In this document: one piece after another, positions 29,532-40,347 of the stretch | Layout: each line of letters opens with the position of its first letter | How positions within the stretch are numbered: position 1 is the first letter of the stretch | NCBI GenBank assembly: GCA_900470155.1 | Contig: UBZT01000008.1 | Span: forward strand, 184,114 to 248,113 | Direction: 5' to 3' | Source: Hyphomicrobiales bacterium | GTDB taxonomy: Bacteria > Pseudomonadota > Alphaproteobacteria > Rhizobiales > Rhizobiaceae | DNA length: 64,000 nt | The notes under the pieces: generated by a model | Database searches by the model: none | Seen by the model: the letters and a program-made list of their open reading frames with translations, nothing else | Told to the model about the DNA's origin: nothing | Program-made: the position numbers and the translations under genes

Positions 29532-30554
29532 TTAGCTCGACACGGCGGAATTGGAAATGGCGATCAGTTTTTCCAGCGCGGCGCGAGCACTGCCGCTGTC
29601 GAGCGAGCGGCTGGCGAGGTGCATGCCTTCGGGGATGTCGGCAGCCTTGCCGGCCACGATCAGTGAGGCCGCAGCATTGCACAGCGCCACGTCGCGATAG
29701 GCGGTCTTGGCACCATTCAGTACATCGAGCAGAGCCCTGGCGTTAACGGCACCGTCGCCGCCGCGAATGGCGTCCAGTTCGACCGTCGGTACACCGAAGT
29801 CGTCCGGCGTTAGCCCGAACGTGGTGATCTCGCCATCTTTCAGCGCCGCGACCTGTGATGGTCCCGTGGTGGTGATTTCGTCGAGGCCACTGCCATGGAC
29901 GACCCAGGCGCTCGTCAGCCCGAGATCGCGCAGAGCTTCCGCACCCGGGATCAGCCATTCCGGCGAATAGACGCCGAACAATTGGCGCTTGACATTGGCC
30001 GGGCTCGACAGGGGGCCGATGATATTGAAAATCGTCCGCGTTCCAAGCTCCACCCGGGTCGGGCTGACATGGCGCATGGCTGGATGGTGCAACTGCGCGA
30101 ACATGAACCCGATGCCCGCTTCACGGATGCAGCGGGCGATCATATCGGGATCGATATCCAGCTTGACGCCGAGCTGGGACAGCGCATCGGCCGTACCCGA
30201 CTTCGAACTCAGCGCCCTGTTGCCATGCTTGGCGACGGGCACACCCGCACCCGCGACGATGAGGGCGGCCAGCGTCGAGATATTGTAGGTATTGGTGCCG
30301 TCGCCGCCGGTTCCGACAATGTCGATGGCATCTGCCGGTGCTTCGACGGTGATCATCTTCTGGCGCATGATCGAGATGGCACCGGCAATTTCGTCAACGG
30401 TTTCGCCGCGCACCCGTAGGCCCATCAGGAAGCCGCCGATTTGGGCGGCGCTGGCTTCGCCCGACATCAGGATCTCGAACGCGTCGCTCGCTTCCTGACG
30501 CGTCAGGGACTGACGCGTGGCAATCTTTGCGATGAAAGGCTTCAAGCCGGACAT
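29532..30554 (-). CDS. trpD: Anthranilate phosphoribosyltransferase
   Basis: A 340-residue enzyme joining anthranilate and PRPP. The PRPP-binding motif GTGGDG is followed by [15 protein letters not shown], and the [15 protein letters not shown] anthranilate-site segment is intact. Normal family length. It sits 24 bp after ppiD and 9 bp before trpC in the leftward operon. Confidence 0.96.
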   Translation of the reverse strand: MSGLKPFIAKIATRQSLTRQEASDAFEILMSGEASAAQIGGFLMGLRVRGETVDEIAGAISIMRQKMITVEAPADAIDIVGTGGDGTNTYNISTLAALIVAGAGVPVAKHGNRALSSKSGTADALSQLGVKLDIDPDMIARCIREAGIGFMFAQLHHPAMRHVSPTRVELGTRTIFNIIGPLSSPANVKRQLFGVYSPEWLIPGAEALRDLGLTSAWVVHGSGLDEITTTGPSQVAALKDGEITTFGLTPDDFGVPTVELDAIRGGDGAVNARALLDVLNGAKTAYRDVALCNAAASLIVAGKAADIPEGMHLASRSLDSGSARAALEKLIAISNSAVSS

Positions 30555-30578
30555 ATCTAACTCCCCCCGGAATTGCCG

Positions 30579-32468
30579 TCAGCGGACCATGGACTGCTGG
30601 GCCAGCGCCTGATTGAAGGTTACGCCGTAGTCCGCTTGCAGTTGGGTCACCATCTGGTCGAGGATGTCGTCGCCAGCGGCATTCGCCATGGTGACGATCT
30701 GCTCGTCCTCATTGTTGAGCACGCTGCCGCTCGGCTGATCGCGCACGGCTGTGACCGTCAGCAGGATCTGCGTCGTCGGGTCAGCGCCGGCAGCGCTCGC
30801 AACCGTACCGGCCGGGCCACTGAAGGCGGCAACGATCGCCGCCGTTCCAAGAACGGCGTCTTCGCTTCGGCGGGTCAGTCCAGCCTTGCTTTCAACTGCA
30901 ATGCCCAACTCGGCTGCGACATCCTCCAGCTTGCCACCGTCGGCGATGCGCTTGCGCAGGCTTTCGGTCTTGGCGCCAAGCGCAATCTTCTGCTGTTCGG
31001 CGGTCCAGCCGGCAACTGCCTTTTCGCGGACTTCCGCCAGTTCGCGATCACGTTCCGGCTTGATGTCGGTCACGTCGAACCAGATGTAGCCGCTGTTGCC
31101 GACATTGATCGGCAGTGCCTCGACGCCGATGTCGGTGCGGAACACTTCGGCGAGAACGGCATCCCGTTCAGGGATACCCGCCACCTCGGTCTCGCGGGCA
31201 TCCAGGCCACGGCGGTCGATCATATCCACGGTAACGGGCTTGAGCTTCAGCTGTTCGGCAGCATCCTTGAGCGCTGTGCCGCCGGCGCGAAGGTCCTCGA
31301 ACTGATCATGCACCGTGGTAATATCGGCGATGGCCGCGGATTCTGCCAGCGCTTCCCGGATTTCTTCCTTCACCTCATCGAGCGACCTTGTGCGGCCTTC
31401 CTTGATGTTGGTGACGCGCAGGATCACGGGGCCGAGTGCGCCTTCCACCACTGGCGTGGTGCCGCCTTCCGTGGCGACAGCGAATGCGGCATCGGCCAGC
31501 ACGGCATCAGGCAGTTTTTCACGAGAGAAGTCGCCGAGCAGGACGTCGCCGGCAGTCTTGCCCTGGTCGGAGACGAGCTGGTCGAACGCTGTGCCGGAGG
31601 CCAGTTCGGCCGCCGCTGCGTCCGCCAGTTCGCGGGTCTCGAACGTCAGCTGCTCGATCGTGCGTGTACCGGCAATTTCATAGCTTGCCTTGCGCTTCTC
31701 ATAGTCAGCGCGGATTTCTTCGTCCGAAATAGCAGCCTTGTCGGCAATGTCAGCCGGTTCCAGCTTCACATACGTGAAGCTGCGGTATTCGGGCGCGCGA
31801 AAGCCGGTTTTGGCTGTCTCGAACCATGCTGCCAGCGTTGCGTCGTCCGGAGCCTTGACCGGATCGATATTGGCATTGGTCAAAAGCACGTAGTTGATGT
31901 CGCGATTTTCGTAGCGATAGGCTTTCAGCGCATCGACGAGAACTTTCGGTGCCGTGAAACCGTCAGCCGTCGCATCGACGATCTGGCTGCGGATCGCCAC
32001 CTTCGAGCGCTCTTCGATATAGTCGTCTTGGCGCAGGCCGGCATTGGCGAGCCGCGAGGCGAAAAGCTGGCGGTCGAAAGCACCGGCTGCATTCTTGAAG
32101 GCGGGGTCTTCCGCGATCAGTTGTGCCAGGCGATCCTGCGACAAACCGAGATTCATGTCGGATGCAAGCTGATCAAGGGCGGCGCCGGCAGCGAGCTGCG
32201 AGAACACCTGCGACTCGATCCCGAGGGCGCGGGCCTGTTCCGTCGTGAGCTGCGTGCCGAAGCGACGGCTGAGATCGGTCACCTGTCGCTGGTAGGCAAA
32301 TGCGAAATCGCTCGCCGACACAGTCTGGTCGCCGACAGTGACAACAGAGTTCGAGTTGTTGCTGAACAACGAGGCGGAGACGCCCCAGACTGCGAACGAG
32401 ATGACAAGCATCGACATAAGCACTTTGGCGACCAGGGTTTGGGAAGCTTTTCTCAAAATGACGAGCAT
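30579..32468 (-). CDS. ppiD: PpiD-like periplasmic folding factor (SurA_N/rotamase)
   Basis: A 629-residue protein anchored by one N-terminal transmembrane helix (about 14-35), with the rest in the periplasm. It has a SurA/PpiD-like N-terminal chaperone region (residues 40-200), a parvulin-like segment (about 255-360), and a long C-terminal part. The rotamase region is degenerate in the catalytic positions, as in many PpiD proteins, so chaperone activity near the Sec translocon is more likely than isomerase activity. First gene of the leftward operon to moeA; divergent from the P-type ATPase. Confidence 0.85.
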   Translation of the reverse strand: MLVILRKASQTLVAKVLMSMLVISFAVWGVSASLFSNNSNSVVTVGDQTVSASDFAFAYQRQVTDLSRRFGTQLTTEQARALGIESQVFSQLAAGAALDQLASDMNLGLSQDRLAQLIAEDPAFKNAAGAFDRQLFASRLANAGLRQDDYIEERSKVAIRSQIVDATADGFTAPKVLVDALKAYRYENRDINYVLLTNANIDPVKAPDDATLAAWFETAKTGFRAPEYRSFTYVKLEPADIADKAAISDEEIRADYEKRKASYEIAGTRTIEQLTFETRELADAAAAELASGTAFDQLVSDQGKTAGDVLLGDFSREKLPDAVLADAAFAVATEGGTTPVVEGALGPVILRVTNIKEGRTRSLDEVKEEIREALAESAAIADITTVHDQFEDLRAGGTALKDAAEQLKLKPVTVDMIDRRGLDARETEVAGIPERDAVLAEVFRTDIGVEALPINVGNSGYIWFDVTDIKPERDRELAEVREKAVAGWTAEQQKIALGAKTESLRKRIADGGKLEDVAAELGIAVESKAGLTRRSEDAVLGTAAIVAAFSGPAGTVASAAGADPTTQILLTVTAVRDQPSGSVLNNEDEQIVTMANAAGDDILDQMVTQLQADYGVTFNQALAQQSMVR

Positions 32469-32582
32469 CGGAACGCAATTACCTCATGACAAGCCTTCGC
32501 ATCGGGCGAAGCGGGTGGACTTCCTTAAATCAAACTGTCGCGGAAATGAAGGCTCGTTTGGCGAAAAGCCTGCAACCGGTGG

Positions 32583-32607
32583 CGAAGGCGATATGAGCTC
32601 GCCTTCG
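32583..32607. repeat. Intergenic inverted repeat
   Basis: A perfect 9-bp inverted repeat (32583-32591 with 32599-32607, 7-bp spacer) lies in the 247-bp spacer between the divergent ppiD and P-type ATPase genes. The same arm core (CGAAGG/CCTTCG) also occurs as a palindrome at 2285-2300. It may be an operator or a trace of a short repeat element; there is too little to decide. Confidence 0.35.
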
Positions 32608-32715
32608 AGGCGGTGAAAACCGCCGAGTTTCAATCATTTGACATCGCGCAAAGCAGCGAGGCTCCAAGGCTTTCATACTGCATCACAGGATGGCTGAACG
32701 ACGGATGACAATGCT

Positions 32716-35343
32716 GTGATAGACACACTCATGCGCGAGCCCGCTCTGCGCGTCCTACACGGCCTGAAGTCCGACGAGGTGCGGGATGCGCGAGACAGAT
32801 GGGGTGAGAACCGGCTCCCGACCGCTTCGGCGCCTTCGTTTCTCAAGACATTGCTCGGTCAATTTCTCAGTCCTCTGATCTACATTTTGTTTGCCGCCGC
32901 TGGCCTGTCTATGGTTCTCGGTGAGACGATGGATGCCGGCTTTATTGCAATTGTTCTTGTAATCAACGGCATAATCGGCGCGTTCCAGGAGCATTCTGCC
33001 GGAAAATCGGCCGAGGCTTTGCGCGCACTGGAGCAGCCGCAGGCAACGGTTGTTCGCGATGACGTCAGGCAGCGGCTGGACGCGGTCGAACTTGTACCGG
33101 GCGATATTGTTCTGATGGAAAGTGGCGAAAGGATCCCGGCTGATATCGATCTGATTGAGGTCGAGGGTTTGCAATGCGACGAGGCCGCCCATACCGGCGA
33201 ATCGAAGCCGGTGGCAAAATCCCCTGGCCAACTGGCTTTCGCCGGGACGATGGTTACGCGTGGGCGGGCAACCGGCAAGGTCGCGGCAACCGGCCGCCGG
33301 ACCGAGTTGGGTCGCATTGCCGGAGCCATTGAGGCGCCTTCCAGTGCCAAGCCGCCGCTGATGATCCGCATGGAGCAGTTTACCCGCCAGATAGCCTATG
33401 CGGTTGGTATCGCCATTGTGGTTCTTTTCGTCATCGGCCTGTGGCGGGATATGCCGTTGGTCGAGCTACTGACCATGTCTGTTGGTCTGGCCGTCAGTGC
33501 CATCCCGGAAGGGTTGCCGATCGCCATCACCGTCGCGCTCGCCATCAGCATGCGTCGCATGGCGAAAGCTCATGTCATCGTCCGCCATCTGCCGGCCGTA
33601 GAGGCACTCGGGTCCTGCACAATGATCGCGACCGATAAGACCGGGACATTGACGCTCAACGAACTGACGGTCACCGACATTCGACTGCCGGATGAGACCC
33701 ATTGGTTGATCGATGCCGGCGGTCAATCGGCGGATACCGCAATCCGCAGCCGGGATGGCAAACACGCTGAGGCGAGCGAAGCGGTCAACCTGCTGCTGCG
33801 GGCCGCGAGCCTGCCTAACGAGGCCGAACTTTCAGGCCGTGACGGGGTGTGGGAGCCGAGCGGCGACACGGTCGATATCGCCCTGCTGGCTGCGGCTCAT
33901 AAGGCGGGCATGTCGAAATTCCGGCTGCTGGAAGAGTTTCCTCTGCATCGCCGTCTGCCTTACGAGCCGGAGCTGAAATATGCTGCTTCCTTCCATCATT
34001 CTCGCGACCGGCTGCGGATATTCGCCAAGGGCGCGCCAGAGCGCCTGATTGCCATGTGCACGAACATGCAGCTCGCAGACCGGGTTGTCGCCCTTGATCC
34101 CAATCTGCTGGAGCGCCAGATTGCAGACATGGCCTCCGACGGCCAGCGTGTACTGGCCTTTGCCGAAGGTGAGATGGAACATGTCGGCCAGGATGGCCTC
34201 GGCGGTCATCTGCTGGTGGATCTGACATTCCTCGGACTGGCCGGCATGCAGGATCCGATCCGGCCGGAAGTTCCGGCCGCCATCGCTGCCTGCAATGCAG
34301 CGGGCATCGGTGTCGTCGTGGTCACCGGCGACGATCCGCGCACCGCGAGGGTGATCGCCGGCAAGGCCGGCATAGTCGCAGACGATGACGCGGTGGCAAC
34401 CGGCGACGAGGTGGCCAACGCCTTGGCACAAGGCGAGGAGTGGCTGGATCAGTTGACGGGTCGCATCCGCGTGTTTGCACGGGTAAAGCCCGAGCAGAAG
34501 CTCTCCATCGTCCGGTCACTGGCGCGCAATGGCCATTTCGTCGCGGTCACCGGAGACGGGGTCAACGATGCCCCGGCGCTCAAGCATGCGCATGTGGGCG
34601 TTGCCATGGGGTTGAAGGGCACGGATGTCGCCAAGGAAAGCGCCGACATCATCCTGACGGACGACAATTTCGCTTCGATCGTTGCCGGTATTGTCGAGGG
34701 CAGGGTGGCCTATGGCAACATCCGCAAGGTCGTCTTCATGCTCGGCGCCACCGGAGCGGCAGAAGTCCTGCTGTTCCTGCTGGCCATGGTCCTTGGGACG
34801 CCGATGCCGCTGAGTGCGGTGCAGCTTCTGTGGCTGAACCTTGTCACCAACGGCGTTCAGGACGTGGCACTGGTAACCGAACCCGCGGAAGGCGATGAGC
34901 TCGCCCGCCCGGTCCGACGGCCGGATGAGGCGCTCTTCGACCGGCTGATGCTGCGCCGTCTTGTCGTGGCGACATTGGCCATGGGGTTGGGTGGTTTCGT
35001 CCTGTTTTACGCCCTGCTGAATACGGGCATGGCACCGATCCAGGCGAGCAATCTTCTGCTGGTGCTGTTTATCCTGTTCGAGAATGTCCAGTGCCTGGCC
35101 AGCCGATCCGAGCGGCGCTCGGTCTTTAGCCAGTCGCCCTTCTCCAATCCGTATTTGCTGCTCGGCATCCTCGGCTCGCAGGCGCTGCATATCGCGGCCA
35201 TGTATATGCCGGGCCTGAGCGACGTGCTCGGTATTGCCCCGATTGCGGCAACCGACTGGCTCCTGCTTCTTGCCATCGCCCTGCTGGTCTTGGCCGTCAG
35301 TGAGATCGACAAGGCCCTTGAACGCCGCCGCATCCGCGTCTGA
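32716..35343 (+). CDS. P-type cation-transporting ATPase, P2 type
   Basis: An inner-membrane ion pump of 875 residues. The phosphorylation site is Asp307 in DKTGTLT. The actuator has the TGES motif in AAHTGESKPV, and the hinge has GDGVNDAP. The membrane motif PEGLP (about residue 262) is that of P2A-like Ca2+ or Mn2+/Na+ pumps rather than heavy-metal P1B pumps, and there is no N-terminal metal-binding domain. The ion cannot be fixed from sequence. Start GTG 32716 or ATG 32731. It ends at a shared terminator facing gltA. Confidence 0.9.
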   Translation: MIDTLMREPALRVLHGLKSDEVRDARDRWGENRLPTASAPSFLKTLLGQFLSPLIYILFAAAGLSMVLGETMDAGFIAIVLVINGIIGAFQEHSAGKSAEALRALEQPQATVVRDDVRQRLDAVELVPGDIVLMESGERIPADIDLIEVEGLQCDEAAHTGESKPVAKSPGQLAFAGTMVTRGRATGKVAATGRRTELGRIAGAIEAPSSAKPPLMIRMEQFTRQIAYAVGIAIVVLFVIGLWRDMPLVELLTMSVGLAVSAIPEGLPIAITVALAISMRRMAKAHVIVRHLPAVEALGSCTMIATDKTGTLTLNELTVTDIRLPDETHWLIDAGGQSADTAIRSRDGKHAEASEAVNLLLRAASLPNEAELSGRDGVWEPSGDTVDIALLAAAHKAGMSKFRLLEEFPLHRRLPYEPELKYAASFHHSRDRLRIFAKGAPERLIAMCTNMQLADRVVALDPNLLERQIADMASDGQRVLAFAEGEMEHVGQDGLGGHLLVDLTFLGLAGMQDPIRPEVPAAIAACNAAGIGVVVVTGDDPRTARVIAGKAGIVADDDAVATGDEVANALAQGEEWLDQLTGRIRVFARVKPEQKLSIVRSLARNGHFVAVTGDGVNDAPALKHAHVGVAMGLKGTDVAKESADIILTDDNFASIVAGIVEGRVAYGNIRKVVFMLGATGAAEVLLFLLAMVLGTPMPLSAVQLLWLNLVTNGVQDVALVTEPAEGDELARPVRRPDEALFDRLMLRRLVVATLAMGLGGFVLFYALLNTGMAPIQASNLLLVLFILFENVQCLASRSERRSVFSQSPFSNPYLLLGILGSQALHIAAMYMPGLSDVLGIAPIAATDWLLLLAIALLVLAVSEIDKALERRRIRV

Positions 35344-35364
35344 GGATCGCACCAGATCACAAAC

Positions 35365-35398
35365 AATGGGGCCGGCGAATTGCTCCGCCGGCCCCATT
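35365..35398. terminator. Bidirectional terminator hairpin
   Basis: A perfect 13-bp stem (35365-35377 with 35386-35398, 8-nt loop) lies between the convergent P-type ATPase and gltA genes, 22 bp after one stop and 30 bp from the other. It can serve both strands. Confidence 0.8.
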
Positions 35399-35427
35399 CT
35401 ATGTCATCTGTCCAGGATTGCGGACGA

Positions 35428-36717
35428 TCAGCGCTTCGGCACCGGCAGGTAATCGCGCTGCGGCGAGCCGGTGTAGAGCTGGCGCGGGCGACCGATGCGC
35501 TGCTGCGGGTCCTCGATCATTTCGTTCCACTGCGCGATCCAGCCAACGGTGCGGGCAAGCGCGAACAGCACGGTGAACATGGTTGTGGGGAAGCCGAGCG
35601 CGCGCAGCGTGATGCCGGAATAGAAGTCGACATTCGGGTAAAGCTTCTTTTCCTTGAAATACGGATCGCTGAGCGCGATCTTTTCAAGCTCAAGAGCGAC
35701 CTGCATCAACGGATCGTCGCCATGACCTGTCGCTTCCAGTACTTCGTACATGGTCTTCTGCATGATCTTGGCGCGCGGATCGTAGTTCTTGTAGACGCGG
35801 TGGCCGAAGCCCATCAGGCGGAACGGATCGTTCTTGTCCTTGGCGCGGGCGATGTATTCCGGAATACGGTCAACAGTGCCGATTTCCATCAGCATGTTGA
35901 GCGCGGCTTCATTGGCGCCGCCATGCGCCGGGCCCCAGAGGCAGGCGATGCCGGCTGCGATGCAGGCAAACGGATTGGCGCCCGACGAGCCGGCAAGACG
36001 AACGGTCGAGGTCGAGGCGTTCTGCTCGTGATCGGCATGCAGGATGAAGATCCGGTCCATGGCGCGCGCCAGAACCGGGTTTACCTGGTATTCCTCGCAC
36101 GGAACCGCAAAGCACATGCGCAGGAAGTTCGACGCATAGTCGAGGTCGTTCTTCGGATACACGAACGGCTGGCCGATATGGTACTTGTACGCCATGGCGG
36201 CGATCGTCGGCATCTTGGCGATCATGCGCAGGGAAGCGACCATGCGTTGGTGCGGATCGGTGATGTCAGTCGAGTCGTGGTAGAAGGCCGAGAGCGCACC
36301 GACCGTGCCGACCATGACAGCCATCGGATGGGCGTCGCGACGGAATCCGGTGAAGAAGCGGCTCATCTGCTCATGCACCATGGTGTGATGCGTGACGCGA
36401 TGGTCGAAGTCCTTCTTCTGCGCAGCCGTCGGCAGTTCGCCGTACAGCAGCAGATAGCAGACTTCGAGGAAGTCGCCCTTTTCAGCCAGCTGCTCGATCG
36501 GGTAACCGCGATGCAGCAGAACGCCTTCATCGCCGTCGATATAGGTGATCTTGGATTCGCACGACGCCGTCGACGTGAAGCCGGGGTCGTAGGTGAAGGC
36601 GCCGGTGTGCTTGTACAGGGCAGCGATATCGATCACGTCAGGGCCGATGGTTCCGCCCTTGACTGTCAGGTCAACCGTCTGTTCCCCGAGTTTCAAAGAA
36701 GCGCTCTTGTCCGTCAT
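35428..36717 (-). CDS. gltA: Citrate synthase
   Basis: A 429-residue type II citrate synthase that condenses acetyl-CoA and oxaloacetate at the entry to the TCA cycle. Catalytic residues are seen in GPAHGGANE (His), [14 protein letters not shown] (His) and PNVDFYSG (Asp). The start is the ATG at 36717, preceded by GGAGGATT; a 16-residue upstream extension has no support. It has its own promoter in 36718-36990, divergent from comEC. Confidence 0.96.
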   Translation of the reverse strand: MTDKSASLKLGEQTVDLTVKGGTIGPDVIDIAALYKHTGAFTYDPGFTSTASCESKITYIDGDEGVLLHRGYPIEQLAEKGDFLEVCYLLLYGELPTAAQKKDFDHRVTHHTMVHEQMSRFFTGFRRDAHPMAVMVGTVGALSAFYHDSTDITDPHQRMVASLRMIAKMPTIAAMAYKYHIGQPFVYPKNDLDYASNFLRMCFAVPCEEYQVNPVLARAMDRIFILHADHEQNASTSTVRLAGSSGANPFACIAAGIACLWGPAHGGANEAALNMLMEIGTVDRIPEYIARAKDKNDPFRLMGFGHRVYKNYDPRAKIMQKTMYEVLEATGHGDDPLMQVALELEKIALSDPYFKEKKLYPNVDFYSGITLRALGFPTTMFTVLFALARTVGWIAQWNEMIEDPQQRIGRPRQLYTGSPQRDYLPVPKR

Positions 36718-36990
36718 GCTAATCCTCCGGAATTGGCGGGACGGCGTCTCTTGAGAAGGCGCCATCGGTTAAGCGTGTTTGATGTAGCTATATGATACGG
36801 AAGTTAATGCCAAGCTATCCAAAGGGCAAATTGTGCATCGCGAAATCGGCAACAATCGAACCGATCGGTTCTAATCGATTGAAGTTGCAAAGGCTTTGTA
36901 AAGCCTCCGCTCTGCACGCATTGATTGTTGATGGAAAACCTTTAATCTCCGGGTATTGCTCGGGCTTTCTCCCGGCTTCGGCGAAGGACG

Positions 36991-39552
36991 GTGCGTGTGT
37001 CGGACATGGCGCATGGAGAGACCGATTCACTCAAGATTGCGGCAACGACCGAGGTTGCATTGCCGGATATCGCGGTGCCGACACGTCGTCCGCCAGCGGT
37101 TGCAAGACGAACGGAGAAACCTCTCGCCTTCTTGCGCGAACGCGTTGCACGACTTCCGATCAGCAACACCGCCGATATGGCCGTGGAGGCTCGCCACGGC
37201 CATCTTTTCCATTTCGTCCCGGTCTGTATCGGTGCAGGTGCAGCCTTCTGGTTTCTCCTGCCGGCGTCACCGCCCTTTGCTGTTCTTACTGGCGTTCTGA
37301 TCGCAGCTACGGCCGGAATTTGGCTCCTGGGCAAGCCGGGCACAGTCAGGCATGTCATGATTTGCGCCGTGGCTCTGTTTTGCGCCGGCATGCTGCTCGC
37401 CGATTGGGAGACGCGCAGGACAGCAACCATCGTGCTCGATCAGCCGGTTGTGACGATCGTCACGGGGGTGATCGAGCGACGTGAGGCAGGAGCGGCTGGC
37501 GAATGGCGGTATGTGCTGCGTTTGACAGGTACGGCCGAGCCGACGTTGCGCCGTGCCCCGGAGCGCATATCCGTCCTCGCGCGCAGTCGCCATGAACCGC
37601 TTGTGATTGGCGCAAAGGTGTCCGGCCGCGCGCGCCTGTCACCGCCTTCCGGCCCGGCGTTGCCCGGTATGAATGATTTCGCCTTTGCCAGCTATTTCTC
37701 TGGCATCGGAGCCGTCGGCTTCTTCCTCGGGCCACCTGCCGCGGTCGATGTGTCGCAGCGCGCGTCTTCTGGTGATCGGCAAGATTTCTGGCCCGGCTTC
37801 TCGCCTGGCTTTCTGCCCGGCATCGTGCAGTCAGCCGACCAGGCGCTTTTTTCTTTGAGAGACCAGATTTCCACCCGCATACGCACCGTCTTGCCGGGTG
37901 ATCCCGGCGCATTTGCCGCGTCGATCATCACCGGCGAAAGGCGTTCGATGTCAAAGGCGGCGACCGAGGCACTTCGCCTTTCCGGCCTCGCGCATATCAC
38001 GGCGATCTCGGGCCTCAACATGGCGCTCGCCGCCGGTATTTTTTTCGTCGGCCTGCGGGCGGGCCTCAGTCTCTTCCCGGTGGTGGCCCAGGCCTATCCC
38101 GTCAAGAAGATCGCAGCCGTGGGAGCGTTGATAGCAGTTACGGGCTATGTGCTGATTTCCGGCTACCAGGTCTCAGCGGTCAGGGCCTATTTGATGACCT
38201 CGATCATGCTGGTCGCAGTCCTTGTCGATAGGCCCGCCATCAGCCTGCGCAACCTTGCACTGGCTGCGACCATCATCCTGTTGGTCCAGCCTTCCGCCGT
38301 GATGGGCCCCAGTTTCCAGATGTCTTTTGCCGCGACCGCCGCTTTGATCGCCGGCTACGCCGGTTGGCGCAAAAGGCCCAGAGACTTTCTGCCGCGTTTT
38401 CGCGGGCGCAAGGTTTTGTTGCTTGCCGCCTTCGCTCGCTTCTTCGGCGGAACTCTGGCCACGTCGATCATCGGCGGACTGGCCACGGCGATCTTTGCCA
38501 TTAGCCACTTTCACCGCCTCGCGACCCACAGTCTGGAGGCGAATCTCATTGCCATGCCATTGATTTCGCTTGTCGTCATGCCGGCAGGCTTCATTGCGAT
38601 GATCCTGATGCCGCTTGGGCTCGATGCTCCATTTCTCATCGTCATGGGCTATGGCCTGGAATGGGTGCTGATCGTCGCGCACGAAATCGCCGGCTGGGGA
38701 GACGGCTACACGTTCTCCCGCCAGCCAGCATGGCTCCTGCCGACAACGGTTGCGGGTTTTCTGTTGCTCACGCTGCTGCGCACGCGTCTGCGCCATATCG
38801 GCACGTTTCTGATTGCCTCCGCGCTGCTCACGGCATGCCTTTCGCCAAGAACACCAAGGGCTGATCTGGCCATCAGCGAAGATGGACGTCTCGTCGGTTT
38901 CTGGCCCGCCTCCCACACGCCCATCTTCGACGGTCAGTTTGCCACCAACCGCCAACGTCCGCCGAGCTTCATTTTCGACCAATGGCAGCCCGCGCTACGC
39001 ATTGCCGGGACGATCCCGTCGGAAGAAATGTCCGGCACCGCCGCGCTTCTGTCGCCAGACCGGCCAAAGCGCACACCTTTGTCGGGGACCGAAATATCAA
39101 CAGCCCGCCAAAAACTCGAAGATCTCCTGAAGGTCGCCGATGAGAAGAATTTTATCTGCATCCAGGACGCTTGCGCCGCGATGCACCACGGCTGGCGCAT
39201 CATAACGCTCGAACGCCACGAGGTAACCGGCATTGCCTGTGATCTCGCCGACATTGTCATCGTCGCTCAACGCCCGGGATTTGCACACTGTCGCTCCGGT
39301 GCTCGCCTGATTTCAGCCGAAACCTTGCGTGCCACCGGCAGCCTGGAAGTCTTTCTTCGGGATCGCTCCAGCAGGACAATGACGATCGTCCCGTCATTTG
39401 ACGGCCCTGCACGCGCCTGGACCCGTCACCGCCTCTACGACTGGCGAAGCGGCTCACAGGCCGAGAGCCACACATCGCACGAGCAAGCCAAAGGCAACTC
39501 TCCTATCACAGGAGAACTAAGTCGTTTGCCGCCGACCGACGGGCCAGCGTAA
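36991..39552 (+). CDS. comEC: ComEC/Rec2 DNA-uptake channel protein
   Basis: An 853-residue membrane protein that would carry single-stranded DNA across the inner membrane during transformation. A hydrophilic N-terminus of about 70 residues is followed by two helices, a DUF4131-like domain (about 150-280) and the competence domain with many helices (about 310-620), including SGLAHITAISGLNMALAAGI. The usual metallo-beta-lactamase-like C-terminal domain with its His/Asp motifs is not visible; a rhizobial-type C-terminal region of unknown role replaces it. Start GTG 36991 (GAAGGA in front) or ATG 37006. Confidence 0.85.
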   Translation: MRVSDMAHGETDSLKIAATTEVALPDIAVPTRRPPAVARRTEKPLAFLRERVARLPISNTADMAVEARHGHLFHFVPVCIGAGAAFWFLLPASPPFAVLTGVLIAATAGIWLLGKPGTVRHVMICAVALFCAGMLLADWETRRTATIVLDQPVVTIVTGVIERREAGAAGEWRYVLRLTGTAEPTLRRAPERISVLARSRHEPLVIGAKVSGRARLSPPSGPALPGMNDFAFASYFSGIGAVGFFLGPPAAVDVSQRASSGDRQDFWPGFSPGFLPGIVQSADQALFSLRDQISTRIRTVLPGDPGAFAASIITGERRSMSKAATEALRLSGLAHITAISGLNMALAAGIFFVGLRAGLSLFPVVAQAYPVKKIAAVGALIAVTGYVLISGYQVSAVRAYLMTSIMLVAVLVDRPAISLRNLALAATIILLVQPSAVMGPSFQMSFAATAALIAGYAGWRKRPRDFLPRFRGRKVLLLAAFARFFGGTLATSIIGGLATAIFAISHFHRLATHSLEANLIAMPLISLVVMPAGFIAMILMPLGLDAPFLIVMGYGLEWVLIVAHEIAGWGDGYTFSRQPAWLLPTTVAGFLLLTLLRTRLRHIGTFLIASALLTACLSPRTPRADLAISEDGRLVGFWPASHTPIFDGQFATNRQRPPSFIFDQWQPALRIAGTIPSEEMSGTAALLSPDRPKRTPLSGTEISTARQKLEDLLKVADEKNFICIQDACAAMHHGWRIITLERHEVTGIACDLADIVIVAQRPGFAHCRSGARLISAETLRATGSLEVFLRDRSSRTMTIVPSFDGPARAWTRHRLYDWRSGSQAESHTSHEQAKGNSPITGELSRLPPTDGPA

Positions 39553-39566
39553 CAGGGCGGGCCGGT

Positions 39567-40286
39567 TTAGTGATAGCGGCGGATCAGCCCGACGAGCTTG
39601 CCCTGGATCTTCACCCGATCCGGTCCGAAGATGCGGGTCTCATAGGCGGGGTTGGCGGCCTCGAGCGCAATGGATGCGCCGCGCCGGCGGAAGCGCTTCA
39701 GTGTTGCCTCTTCATCGTCGACGAGCGCGACAACGATGTCACCGGGATTGGCGTTGGACGCATTGCGAATGATCACGGTGTCGCCGTCGAGAATGCCGGC
39801 ATCGATCATCGAATCGCCCTTGACCTCAAGCGCGTAATGTTCGCCCGAACCGATCATTTCGGCGGGCACGGTGATGTCATGCGTGTTGTTCTGGATGGCC
39901 GAAATCGGCACGCCAGCGGCGATCCGGCCCATGACGGGCACACTGACAGACGAAGAATTGCTATCATTGGCTGAGCGGCTCGCCGCAGAGGGAGCGGGAG
40001 GCGCCTTGCCAAGGCTGCCTTCGATCACGCTCGGCGCAAAGCCCCGGCGCGGTTGCAGGCTCGGCGTATAGGCCTCCGGCAGCTTGATGACCTCGAGCGC
40101 GCGGGCGCGATTGGGCAGGCGGCGAATGAAACCGCGTTCCTCGAGCGCAGTGATCAAGCGATGAATGCCTGATTTCGAGGCGAGGTCGAGCGCGTCCTTC
40201 ATTTCGTCGAAAGAGGGAGGCACACCGGATTCCTTCATCCGTTCGTGGATGAAAAGAAGCAGTTCCTGTTGCTTGCGCGTCAGCAT
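39567..40286 (-). CDS. lexA: LexA, SOS repressor
   Basis: A 239-residue repressor of the SOS regulon. A winged-helix DNA-binding domain (1-70, with [16 protein letters not shown]) is joined by a linker to the S24 peptidase domain. The self-cleavage bond lies in RIAAGVP (Ala-Gly), with the catalytic Ser in VKGDSMID and Lys in EATLKRF. The frame is open upstream, but the MLTRKQQ start at 40286 is the conserved one. A LexA box lies 47 bp upstream, so it represses itself. Confidence 0.96.
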   Translation of the reverse strand: MLTRKQQELLLFIHERMKESGVPPSFDEMKDALDLASKSGIHRLITALEERGFIRRLPNRARALEVIKLPEAYTPSLQPRRGFAPSVIEGSLGKAPPAPSAASRSANDSNSSSVSVPVMGRIAAGVPISAIQNNTHDITVPAEMIGSGEHYALEVKGDSMIDAGILDGDTVIIRNASNANPGDIVVALVDDEEATLKRFRRRGASIALEAANPAYETRIFGPDRVKIQGKLVGLIRRYH

Positions 40287-40332
40287 ATGCGATGCCCCAA
40301 TTGGTGAAACAAATACAGAACAGACACTATAT

Positions 40333-40347
40333 GTTCCATATGTGTTC
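40333..40347. promoter_or_regulatory. LexA box of lexA
   Basis: A perfect alphaproteobacterial LexA box, GTTC-N7-GTTC (direct repeat), lies at 40333-40336 and 40344-40347 in the lexA promoter region. It predicts autoregulation of lexA by DNA damage. An extra GAAC stands at 40318-40321. Confidence 0.88.

Noticed and set aside
30573..32489. A 638-codon plus-strand frame
   Set aside because: Antisense to ppiD; same high-GC effect, no domain and no ribosome binding site.
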